Assembly (NCBI GenBank): GCA_949293915.1
Contig: CASFFJ010000003.1
Span: 1 to 10,240 of the forward strand
Source: an uncultured Christensenella sp.
Lineage (GTDB): Bacteria; Bacillota; Clostridia; Christensenellales; UBA1242
Direction of reading: 5' to 3'
Length of the DNA: 10,240 nucleotides
In this document: piece by piece, positions 1-6,887 of the stretch
Layout: each line of letters starts with the position of its first letter
How positions within the stretch are numbered: the first letter of the stretch is position 1
Notes under the pieces: model-generated
Database searches by the model: none
Seen by the model: only the letters and a program-made list of their open reading frames with translations
Told to the model about the DNA's origin: nothing
Made by a program: the position numbers and the translations under genes

Positions 1-117
1 GAGTCTAATTATTATAGATGGAAAAAAGGAACAAAGCCCTTAACCTCTGTTCTAGTAGCAATGGCACAATATTTTGATGTCAGTGTTGATTATCTCGCCG
101 CTGATTTAATAAAATAG
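1..117 (+). CDS. XRE-family helix-turn-helix regulator, C-terminal fragment
   Basis: The first reading frame is open from the window edge to a TAG at 115-117 and encodes 38 residues, so the start lies outside the window. The peptide has the end of an HTH_3/XRE DNA-binding domain: YYRWKKGTKP (the W..G...P motif after the recognition helix), then LVAMAQYFDVSVDYL, the usual final helix with the 'vs.DYL' ending. The protein stops a few residues after the fold, so it is either a small HTH-only regulator or the end of a longer one. What it regulates cannot be told from this fragment. A strong hairpin overlaps its stop codon, so it probably ends its own transcript and is not part of the marR operon. 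Confidence 0.8.
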   Translation, partial: ESNYYRWKKGTKPLTSVLVAMAQYFDVSVDYLAADLIK

Positions 118-141
118 TGATATTTACTATTTTATTTTTTT
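108..141 (+). terminator. Intrinsic terminator overlapping the XRE gene stop
   Basis: The arms at 108-118 and 126-136 are perfectly complementary (core AAAATAGT / ACTATTTT, 11 bp in all) around a 7-nt loop, and a T run follows to 141. The stem is AT-rich but long. Its left arm contains the end of the coding region, including the TAG stop. Confidence 0.7.
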
Positions 142-177
142 AGTCATATAAAATTAATTGATAAACATTATAAATTT

Positions 178-193
178 AGTTGACAACTCAACT
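178..193. promoter_or_regulatory. Candidate MarR operator (inverted repeat)
   Basis: AGTTGA (178-183), a CAAC spacer and TCAACT (188-193) form a perfect 6-bp inverted repeat. It covers the -35 hexamer of the marR promoter. MarR dimers commonly bind such palindromes over their own promoters, so autorepression is the natural reading. Binding by this particular protein is inference. Confidence 0.6.
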
Positions 194-209
194 TATTATT
201 GTGTATAGT
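180..209 (+). promoter_or_regulatory. Promoter of the marR-ABC operon
   Basis: A consensus -35 TTGACA lies at 180-185 and a -10 TATAGT at 204-209, with an 18-bp spacer. Transcription would start near 216, just before the AAAAGGAAA ribosome-binding region at 219-227. The -35 is embedded in the candidate operator. Confidence 0.7.
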
Positions 210-233
210 ATAGCGTAGAAAAGGAAACAAAAA

Positions 234-653
234 ATGGAAGATTTTGTCAGTTCAATACAAATAATGGCCAAAAAAATTAAGTATATGCAGACGGATATGT
301 TGTCAAAATATGACTTGACGCACTTTCACGCGCGATATATTATTCAACTTTATTATCATAACGAGATGACCATGACAGAGTTAACAAATAATATCGGTGT
401 AGACAAGGCAAACACCACTCGCGTTATTCGTGATTTATTGCGTAAAGGTTTGGTAGAGCGAGCAAGTGAGGGTATTCGCAACTATTCACTTAAACTGTCC
501 GTTAAGGGTAGAGAAGTGGCTGAATATTTTAAACAAAAAATGACAAATTTTAAAAACAAATTATTAAACAACTTTTCGCAAGAGGAAAAAACAACTTTCT
601 TTGCATTATTAAACAAATTATTGTTGGGGGTTAAAAATGTTGGAGATTGCTAA
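234..653 (+). CDS. MarR-family transcriptional regulator
   Basis: A 139-residue protein, the usual length for a MarR winged-helix dimer, which represses efflux or stress genes and is released by small ligands or oxidation. The N-terminal helix (about 1-25) and C-terminal helices (about 95-135) would form the dimer interface. The helix-turn-helix runs about 46-70 (MTELTNNIGVDKANTTRVIR, with the typical 'VDKANTTRVI' recognition helix), and the wing follows at about 73-91 (LVERASEGIRNYSLKLSVKG). The ATG at 234 follows AAAAGGAAA at good spacing. The 3' end overlaps the ABC transporter gene by 17 bases in another frame, so the two are translationally coupled and very likely functional partners. 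The ligand is unknown. The only cysteine is the C-terminal residue, so a classical OhrR-type thiol sensor near the N-terminus is not present. Confidence 0.9.
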   Translation: MEDFVSSIQIMAKKIKYMQTDMLSKYDLTHFHARYIIQLYYHNEMTMTELTNNIGVDKANTTRVIRDLLRKGLVERASEGIRNYSLKLSVKGREVAEYFKQKMTNFKNKLLNNFSQEEKTTFFALLNKLLLGVKNVGDC

Positions 654-3159
654 TATTTCAAAAGACTATGTTTTAAAAGAAGAGTCAGTTCACGCACTAA
701 AAAATGTTAGTGTCAAATTTAGGCGCAGTGAATTTGTGTCAATTTTAGGGCCAAGCGGCTGTGGCAAAACGACTCTGCTTAACATAATTGGTGGACTTGA
801 CAGATACACTAGTGGCGACCTTATTATTGACGGCGTTTCCACAAAGAATTATAAGGACAAAGACTGGGACAATTATCGCAATCATAAGATTGGTTTTGTT
901 TTTCAAACATATAATCTCATTCCGCATCAAACCGTGCTAGAAAATGTGGAACTAGCGCTCACTATTTCGGGTATAAGCAAAAAAGAACGTTACGCACGTG
1001 CAGTAGAAGTGCTTACAAAAGTAGGACTTGCTGACAAATTAAAAGCTAAACCAAACCAACTCTCGGGCGGGCAAATGCAGAGAGTGGCAATCGCACGTGC
1101 ATTGGTAAACGACCCAGAAATAATACTCGCCGATGAACCAACAGGCGCGCTTGACAGCAAAACGAGTTTGCAAATTATGGACTTATTAAAAGAAGTGAGC
1201 GAAGATAGGTTGGTTATAATGGTAACGCACAATGCTGAATTGGCGGAACAATATTCAAGCCGTATTATTCGTTTGCTTGACGGTGAATTAGTCAGTGACA
1301 GCAAGCCATATACAAAAGAAGAAAAGCAAAAGAAAAAAGAAAAATCGACCACATTTAAAAAGACAGAAAAGAAAAAATCAATGTCATTTTGGACTGCTCT
1401 CAACTTGTCACTTAAAAATATGTTCACAAAAAAAGGCAGGACAATAATGGTGTCGTTTGCGGGAAGTATTGGTATTATTGGTATAGCGCTCATTTTAGCA
1501 GTCAGTGCGGGTATGACCGGGTATATTAATGATATGCAAAGTGAATCACTTGCCAGTTATCCAGTCAGCGTATCCACAATTTCAGTTGACTATAAATCTG
1601 CGCAAGAGAGATTAGGTGAAGGGTACGAAACAGGCGAAAAGCAAGACGATAGCATTTCAGTTTACGACCCACAAGACACATTCATTAAAATGGGTAGATT
1701 CAACTATATGAATTCAGATTTTGTGGAATATGTTAAAGATTACTATTCATATGAAAAGAATTCAAATAAACTTAACGCAATGAACATTAGTTACGCCAGC
1801 GATATGCGTTTAATTACAGAAAATTCTGGTATATATTTTCCAATCAACAGCACAATCTCATCTAGTGCTATATATGGCAGTACGAGTTCACTTTTCTTTG
1901 AAGGGATTGATGAAGATTATGTTCGCTCAATTTATGACATAAAAGGTGGCGAAAACGCACATTATCCAAGCAACAAAAACGAAGTGGCTTTGGTGGTAAG
2001 CGATGGAGCATTGTCTAATTCTGAATGTATGCAATTAGGTATAAGTTATGATAGCGAAGCAGGTGAAGTAAAATACGAAGATTTAATTGGTAAAACTTAC
2101 GAATTGATTTTAAACGATGCGTATTACAATATTGAAACCGAACAACCAAATTATCAATTTACATATACTAATGAGACAGAGTTGATGAGTATTCAAAGCG
2201 GATTAGGTGAACTATATAAAGATGAAAATACAATAACACTTACAATCAGTTGTGTATTAGAGCAAAAAGAAGGCGCAACAGGTAGCATTTTCTCAAATGG
2301 AATAATGTACACGCAAGAATTAAAAGAATTTTATCATAACAATTGCGTTAATTCTCAGTTGGTTAAAAATGTGCGTGCAAAATATTTGGATGAAAACAAG
2401 AATTTTTCAGACACGGCTCAATTCGTGAACCCATACACACTACGTATAAGTGAACTATCTATGGTTGGTTTAAATGAAAATACATTTACATACACTTCGC
2501 CTTTGGCAATGCAGACACTGCTTAGCAAAGAACCTCTTAACATGAATCTCACTGATGAGCAAATCATAGAATTATATCTGCAAACATATGGCGCAAGCAG
2601 CATCCCAACTGGTATTTATTTCTACACAAATAGTTTTGATGCCAAGGATGATTTAGAAGCATTAATACAAGACTACAACAAGACAGCAACATTCAAAATT
2701 ACGCTTACTGACAGCAGTGAACTTTTCACAAGTATAATGGCTAATCTAGTTGATGTGATATCATATGTACTGGTTGCTTTTGCAAGTATTTCATTAGTCG
2801 TATCTAGTGTAATGATAGGTATTATCACATACACATCAGTTATCGAACGTACAAAAGAGATTGGTGTGCTTCGTTCAATCGGTGCATCTAAGCGAGATGT
2901 TTCGCGCGTGTTCAACGCTGAAACGGTCATCATTGGATTTAGTGCAGGAGTAATAGGAATACTCATTTCATTGCTTCTAACAATTCCAATCAATTTGATA
3001 TTAAAATCACTTACTGGTGTTGCTAATCTTGCTATTGTTGAATGGTTAGATAGTTTAATTCTTATTGTAATTAGTGTGGTGTTGACATTTATTGCGGGAC
3101 TCATTCCAGCACGAATTGCATCAAAGAAAGACCCTGTGAAATCACTTAGAGCAGAGTAA
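637..3159 (+). CDS. ABC exporter: ATPase fused to FtsX/MacB-type permease
   Basis: An 840-residue membrane transporter half. The ATPase domain covers about 1-222: Walker A GPSGCGKTT (38-46), Q-loop Q90, signature LSGGQ (142-146), Walker B IILADEP (162-168) and H-loop H198, all intact. A Lys/Glu-rich linker (about 226-248) leads to TM1 (about 270-294), a large extracytoplasmic domain of about 400 residues (295-703), then three membrane segments (about 704-730, 763-785, 805-825). The cytoplasmic loop ERTKEIGVLRSIGASKRDV and the tail DPVKSLRAE are typical of FtsX-like permeases. The order NBD-TM1-external domain-TM2-4 is that of MacB, which works as a dimer by mechanotransmission and not through a substrate channel. 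Translation starts at 637 inside marR after a GGGGG site (626-630). A drug, peptide or bacteriocin substrate is likely given the MarR partner. The substrate and any adaptor are not visible. No clear terminator follows. Confidence 0.92.
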   Translation: MLEIANISKDYVLKEESVHALKNVSVKFRRSEFVSILGPSGCGKTTLLNIIGGLDRYTSGDLIIDGVSTKNYKDKDWDNYRNHKIGFVFQTYNLIPHQTVLENVELALTISGISKKERYARAVEVLTKVGLADKLKAKPNQLSGGQMQRVAIARALVNDPEIILADEPTGALDSKTSLQIMDLLKEVSEDRLVIMVTHNAELAEQYSSRIIRLLDGELVSDSKPYTKEEKQKKKEKSTTFKKTEKKKSMSFWTALNLSLKNMFTKKGRTIMVSFAGSIGIIGIALILAVSAGMTGYINDMQSESLASYPVSVSTISVDYKSAQERLGEGYETGEKQDDSISVYDPQDTFIKMGRFNYMNSDFVEYVKDYYSYEKNSNKLNAMNISYASDMRLITENSGIYFPINSTISSSAIYGSTSSLFFEGIDEDYVRSIYDIKGGENAHYPSNKNEVALVVSDGALSNSECMQLGISYDSEAGEVKYEDLIGKTYELILNDAYYNIETEQPNYQFTYTNETELMSIQSGLGELYKDENTITLTISCVLEQKEGATGSIFSNGIMYTQELKEFYHNNCVNSQLVKNVRAKYLDENKNFSDTAQFVNPYTLRISELSMVGLNENTFTYTSPLAMQTLLSKEPLNMNLTDEQIIELYLQTYGASSIPTGIYFYTNSFDAKDDLEALIQDYNKTATFKITLTDSSELFTSIMANLVDVISYVLVAFASISLVVSSVMIGIITYTSVIERTKEIGVLRSIGASKRDVSRVFNAETVIIGFSAGVIGILISLLLTIPINLILKSLTGVANLAIVEWLDSLILIVISVVLTFIAGLIPARIASKKDPVKSLRAE

Positions 3160-3195
3160 TTTTAGCTAATTTTAAAATTAAATTATATTTAATGA

Positions 3196-3224
3196 TTGAC
3201 TTTTTGCCAATATGAGTATAATAT
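3196..3224 (+). promoter_or_regulatory. Promoter of the M16 protease gene
   Basis: TTGACT lies at 3196-3201. The -10 is either TAATAT (3219-3224, 17-bp spacer) or the overlapping TATAAT (3217-3222, 15-bp spacer). The start would fall near 3230, leaving a very short leader with AAAGG at 3232-3236. This placement rules out the longer open frame that begins at 3196. Confidence 0.6.
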
Positions 3225-3243
3225 ACTTATCAAAGGTAAAAAA

Positions 3244-4527
3244 ATGGTAAAAATAAAAAAATTAAAACTAAAAAATGGTGCAACGCTTTATTATGCTAAA
3301 AACAATATAACTAACATTTCAAGTGTAGAATTAAGATTCAATTGTGGTTCACAATGTGATCCAAAAAACAAGGCAGGTTTAGCACACTTTGTTGAACATA
3401 TGTTTTTCACTGGCACAGATAAACTAAGCAAGCAAGAAGTGTGGCAAAAATATTTTAATTTTATTAGGGTAAATGCTTATACTAATACGCGAGCTGTTTA
3501 TTTTCAAGGCGATGTTTTTAATGAAGAATTAACTAACTACTTAGATATGGTAACTCAAATGATTACTCATTCAACTTTTACAGATGAAGCGATTGAAAAA
3601 GAAAAAGAAGTGGTTAAGCAAGAAATAGTGCGTTCAAAAGATAATTTTTTACGATTCGCTAATTTGAATTTGGACTACAATTTATTTAAAAAAGATTTTT
3701 ATAAATACTCCACTTTGGGTTTAGAAAGTACAGTTGATGCAATTACCAGAAAAGATGTAGTCAATTTTGTGAATAAATATTTTGTTTCAAATAACTGCAA
3801 AGTTTTGGTTTGTTCGCCATTTTCGTTAGGTAAAATAAAGAAAATGTTTAATAATCATTTAATATCGCATTTGCCACAAAACAATAAGTTAGAACAAATT
3901 GATTTAATGGAAACAGAATGTGATAACAAAAACTTTTATACACAAAAAGAAGTCGCGATTGAAAAAACATATTTTGATGTTTGCTTTACAATAAAAACAA
4001 ATCATTTAGACTATGAATTTTATACTAAGTTAGACTTAATTTTGGATATGTTAAACGGGACACAAGGTATTTCCAAAATTATGAGAATTGAACGTTCATT
4101 GGTATATAATTGTGGATTTTATTATTTAATAACAAAAAACGATTGTGTAATAATCTTTGATACAAATATGGATAAGAAAAATTTGCGCGCGTGTCAAACT
4201 ACACTCGCTGAATATGTGACCAATGTACGAAAGAATGGTTTTAGTTTAGACCAGTTCAAGCAAGCAAAACGCTTATATGACCATAATGAAAAATCAAGAG
4301 AGCCAAGGGTAAATAGGTTGTTTAATTATATGCAAGATTACATTTATGAAGACCGAATAATTGACCCAAAGGTGAGAAAGAAAATTCGCGACAACTTTAC
4401 ACTAGAAGAAGCCAACAAAATGGTTAAAGAAATTTTTGAAAACGCAGAAATTGCTATGACAACATATGGCAATGCAGACAAAACAAATGCACTTACAAAA
4501 GCAAAATTTAAAAAATTATTTGAATAA
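3244..4527 (+). CDS. M16-family zinc metallopeptidase (single-domain-pair, M16B-like)
   Basis: A 427-residue cytoplasmic protein with no signal peptide or membrane segment; the length fits stand-alone bacterial M16B proteases (processing-peptidase and YmxG-like). The inverted zinc motif HFVEH is at 48-52 (zinc ligands H48 and H52, catalytic E51). Q126-E127 about 75 residues later supplies the expected third ligand, E127. NAYTNTRAVYF (77-87) is the conserved strand that follows the zinc helix. In the C-terminal domain, RIERSLVY (281-288) matches the Arg/Tyr substrate-binding element. These proteases cleave peptides or small proteins inside a closing chamber. The ATG at 3244 is chosen because it follows AAAGG (3232-3236) and starts the conserved 'KLKNGATLYY' strand; the in-frame ATG at 3196 lies in the promoter. 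The gene has no partner M16 gene beside it, unlike many paired Bacillota loci. Its substrate is unknown. Confidence 0.88.
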   Translation: MVKIKKLKLKNGATLYYAKNNITNISSVELRFNCGSQCDPKNKAGLAHFVEHMFFTGTDKLSKQEVWQKYFNFIRVNAYTNTRAVYFQGDVFNEELTNYLDMVTQMITHSTFTDEAIEKEKEVVKQEIVRSKDNFLRFANLNLDYNLFKKDFYKYSTLGLESTVDAITRKDVVNFVNKYFVSNNCKVLVCSPFSLGKIKKMFNNHLISHLPQNNKLEQIDLMETECDNKNFYTQKEVAIEKTYFDVCFTIKTNHLDYEFYTKLDLILDMLNGTQGISKIMRIERSLVYNCGFYYLITKNDCVIIFDTNMDKKNLRACQTTLAEYVTNVRKNGFSLDQFKQAKRLYDHNEKSREPRVNRLFNYMQDYIYEDRIIDPKVRKKIRDNFTLEEANKMVKEIFENAEIAMTTYGNADKTNALTKAKFKKLFE

Positions 4528-4604
4528 AATAATAATTATAAAAATATAAATAATTAAATATAAATTATTATAAAAATTAGTTAATTTTTAAAAAATAATT
4601 AATA

Positions 4605-4655
4605 TTTTTTAATTAATAAAATTTTAAAATTAATAAAACTTTAAAATTAATAAAA
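4605..4655. repeat. Three 17-bp tandem repeats
   Basis: The units at 4605-4621, 4622-4638 and 4639-4655 end in AATTAATAAAA. Unit 2 differs from unit 1 at two positions and from unit 3 at one (T to C at the first base). In such AT-rich DNA this may be slippage, but the exact period over three copies is clear. Confidence 0.6.
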
Positions 4656-4771
4656 TAATTAATAATAATACAAATAATATAAAAAATATCATAAAAATGC
4701 AAAAAATTGTACAAAATTATTATTAAAAAATAAAAAATTTAAATTTTTTAATTTTATTATCAAATAAAAAT

Positions 4772-4818
4772 GCTAAAATTATTTAGTATTTTTTATTGTT
4801 AATTTCAACAATTTTAGC
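4772..4818. repeat. Inverted repeat GCTAAAATT / AATTTTAGC
   Basis: Nine-base arms at 4772-4780 and 4810-4818 are perfect complements around a 29-nt gap. A second, smaller hairpin ATTGTT / AACAAT (4795-4800 / 4807-4812) overlaps the right arm, so the two are mutually exclusive. It lies upstream of the rnj promoter and could be a weak terminator for the upstream gene or a protein-binding site. Confidence 0.45.
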
Positions 4819-4849
4819 CACAAATTAACATTAAAGCTATTAAAAACAC

Positions 4850-4877
4850 TTGACTATTAATTTAAATATGCTATACT
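4850..4877 (+). promoter_or_regulatory. Promoter of rnj with extended -10
   Basis: TTGACT lies at 4850-4855 and TATACT at 4872-4877, with a 16-bp spacer. TG at 4869-4870 directly before the last spacer base makes an extended -10 (TGCTATACT). Transcription would start near 4884, giving a leader of about 130 nt before the ATG at 5013. Confidence 0.75.
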
Positions 4878-4883
4878 ATTATA

Positions 4884-5012
4884 AACTAATTCGTGTTTCT
4901 AGTTAGCGCTTATGTGCTATTGATATAAAATATTAATATGTTTTTTTGCATATTTTTTGATGCAAAAATTATTTAACTAGATAATGTTTTGTTTTTTTAA
5001 AAAAGGAGATAT
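4884..5012 (+). promoter_or_regulatory. Structured 5' leader of rnj
   Basis: The predicted untranslated leader can fold into a closed junction. Helix 1 pairs TCTAGTTA (4898-4905) with TAACTAGA (4974-4981), 8 bp. Helix 2 is GCGC / GTGC (4906-4909 / 4914-4917, one G-U pair) with loop TTAT. Helix 3 is TTTTTGCAT / ATGCAAAAA (4943-4951 / 4960-4968, 9 bp). An alternative hairpin AACTA / TAGTT (4884-4888 / 4900-4904) would compete with helix 1. The ribosome-binding site AAGGAG (5003-5008) lies outside the fold. It matches no riboswitch class that I recognise. Confidence 0.45.
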
Positions 5013-6887
5013 ATGGATAAATTAATGACAAGCGAGGAGTTTGACGCTAGCATAAAAAACAATGCTGAATTCACTCCAAAGACTAAGTTGTTTAGGCAGA
5101 GACAGACCAATCAACACAAGACAAAAATACACAAGGACAATAACTCAAATGTGTTGGTTAATACACAAAAATTTAACGAGCAAACAACTTATAACCAAAC
5201 TGAAATAGTTGCAAAACGCACACGTAAATCTAATAATAATTTAAAAGTTAGTTTTCTTGGCGGTATTGGTGAGATTGGCAAGAATATGACAGTTTTAGAA
5301 TACGAAGATGACATAGTTGTTATTGATTGCGGTGTTATGTTCCCATCTAATGATATGTTAGGTATAGATCTTGTTGTGCCAGACATCACATATTTGGTGG
5401 AAAATAAAGACAAAATACGTGGTTTTGTAATTACGCATGGACACGAAGACCATATTGGTAGTGTACCTTATGTTGTCAATGAAATCAAAGCACCGATTTA
5501 TGCCAGCAAGATGACTTGCGGACTAATCAAGAAAAAAATGGAAGAACACAAAAAAGTGGAATACAAAACTAATATAGTTAAAGCCAATCAGACAATCAAA
5601 TTAGGTTGTTTTGAAATCACATTCATTCACGTAAACCACGCTATACCAGGCGCGTTTGCGCTAGCAATCAAGACACCAGTGGGTATAGTTGTACACACTG
5701 GTGACTACAAGATTGACTTGACACCAATCTATGATGAAAAGTTTGATTTTACCAGTTTTGCTGAGCTAGGCAAGCAAGGTGTATTGTTATATATGTCCGA
5801 TTCAACCAATGCGGAAAGAGAAGGTTTTTCTTTATCTGAGCGCGTGGTTGGTGCGACCTTAGACAAGTTGTTTATAGAGAACAAAGACAAACGTATAATT
5901 GTTGCTTCATTTGCTTCCAACGTGGATAGATTGCAAGAGGTTTTGACATTAGCAGAATTGCATGGCAGGAAGGTTGTTTTATGCGGTAGAAGTATGGTTA
6001 ATGTTACAGATGTTGCTTCACAAATTGGCGAAATGAAATTCAATAAAGAAAATATCATTGATGTTGATAAAATAAAAAACTATAAAGATGGCGAAATTTT
6101 AATTTTATCTACTGGTAGTCAAGGCGAACCAAACAGCGCGTTGACACGTATGGCAAGTGGAGAATTTAAAGGTGTTGAGATTGGCGAAAATGATGTAATA
6201 ATATTTAGCAGTAGTCCAATCCCGGGCAATGAAAAATCAGTTAATAATACTATCAATAAATTGATTATGCTAGGTGCTAAAGTTATTTATAATCAGTTAG
6301 AGCAAGTCCACGCATCTGGTCACGCCTGCAAAGAAGAACAAAAATTAATGCTAAATCTCATCAATCCTAAATATTTCATTCCAGTGCACGGAGAACATAG
6401 ACATTTATTAGCACAGCGTGAGAATGCGGTTGCAGTTGGTATGGATAGACACAATGTGCTTATACCAATGTTAGGGATGCAAGTAGAAGTCAATAAAAAT
6501 TTCTTGCGTGCTACTAATACTGTTCCAGCTGGTAGTAGACTTGTTGATGGTGCAGGTATTGGTGGATTAGAGAGCAATGTGCTAAAAGAACGTAAACAAC
6601 TCAGTGAAGATGGATTCTGCATTGTTATATTAAATGTTAATACAGCGCGTGGCGAACTTAACTCACGACCTGAGATTATTTCACGTGGCTTCACCTATAT
6701 GGGCGAAGCACAAACTTGGCTTGAAGATGCAAAATTAACCATAGAAAATAGTATCGATCACGAACTATTACGCGCACGCGATTATTTGAATGTAAAGATT
6801 GCAATGCGTAAAGCACTAACCAATTTCTTCAACAAAAAATTAAAACGTAAACCACTCATTGTTCCAATCATCATAGAGAGCAATTAA
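5013..6887 (+). CDS. rnj: Ribonuclease J with N-terminal extension
   Basis: A 624-residue metallo-beta-lactamase/beta-CASP nuclease that degrades mRNA (5'-3' exonuclease and endonuclease) and matures rRNA in Bacillota. The lactamase motif HGHEDH is at 142-147, NHAIPGA at 208-214 (H209) and HTGDYKID at 228-235 (D231), which together supply the two-metal site. Beta-CASP elements follow: SDSTNA (262-267), FASNVDR (300-306), GRSM (325-328), STGSQGEP (366-373), HASGHA (433-438) and PVHGEHRHL (458-466), and the C-terminal domain comes after about 500. The catalytic set is complete. The core begins only at about residue 77 (LKVSFLGGIGEIGKN); before it is a polar, Lys/Asn/Gln/Thr-rich tail. Typical family members are about 550-560 residues. 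The start is secure: AAGGAG (5003-5008) precedes it, and after Met5 no ATG occurs until Met92, inside the core. J1 and J2 paralogues cannot be told apart here. Confidence 0.95.
   Translation: MDKLMTSEEFDASIKNNAEFTPKTKLFRQRQTNQHKTKIHKDNNSNVLVNTQKFNEQTTYNQTEIVAKRTRKSNNNLKVSFLGGIGEIGKNMTVLEYEDDIVVIDCGVMFPSNDMLGIDLVVPDITYLVENKDKIRGFVITHGHEDHIGSVPYVVNEIKAPIYASKMTCGLIKKKMEEHKKVEYKTNIVKANQTIKLGCFEITFIHVNHAIPGAFALAIKTPVGIVVHTGDYKIDLTPIYDEKFDFTSFAELGKQGVLLYMSDSTNAEREGFSLSERVVGATLDKLFIENKDKRIIVASFASNVDRLQEVLTLAELHGRKVVLCGRSMVNVTDVASQIGEMKFNKENIIDVDKIKNYKDGEILILSTGSQGEPNSALTRMASGEFKGVEIGENDVIIFSSSPIPGNEKSVNNTINKLIMLGAKVIYNQLEQVHASGHACKEEQKLMLNLINPKYFIPVHGEHRHLLAQRENAVAVGMDRHNVLIPMLGMQVEVNKNFLRATNTVPAGSRLVDGAGIGGLESNVLKERKQLSEDGFCIVILNVNTARGELNSRPEIISRGFTYMGEAQTWLEDAKLTIENSIDHELLRARDYLNVKIAMRKALTNFFNKKLKRKPLIVPIIIESN

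Larger units (their letters stand above)
4528..4849. other. Extremely AT-rich intergenic spacer
   Basis: This is a gene-free stretch. By hand count only 9 of the 244 bases at 4528-4771 are G or C. It holds a perfect 9-bp inverted repeat with a 2-nt gap (4571-4579 / 4582-4590), three 17-bp tandem units (4605-4655), a perfect 20-bp A/T palindrome (4731-4750) and an inverted repeat with arms GCTAAAATT / AATTTTAGC (4772-4818). None has a proper GC-rich terminator form. I see no coding potential and no DnaA boxes. Confidence 0.7.

Noticed and set aside
990..1493. Long antisense frame of 167 codons opposite the ABC ATPase
   Set aside because: It mirrors conserved motifs of a clear + strand gene, has no recognisable domain, and other antisense frames opposite rnj, trhP and the lipid kinase share the same character. 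They are shadows.
3160..3195. A/T palindromes after the ABC gene as a terminator (for example ATTAAAT / ATTTAAT at 3177-3193)
   Set aside because: The stem has no G-C pairs, a 3-nt loop and no T run after it. Read-through into the M16 gene remains possible.
3196..3243. Longer M16 start at the ATG at 3196
   Set aside because: The 16 added residues match nothing in the family and their codons lie on the promoter -35 and -10. The ATG at 3244 has a ribosome-binding site and begins the conserved first strand.
4571..4590. TAAAAATTA / TAATTTTTA inverted repeat as the M16 terminator
   Set aside because: Only two bases separate the arms, there are no G-C pairs in the stem and an A run follows instead of T. 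Kept only as part of the AT-rich spacer.
4528..4850. Replication or plasmid origin in the AT-rich spacer
   Set aside because: There are no DnaA boxes, no initiator gene nearby, and the 17-bp units are plain A/T sequence.
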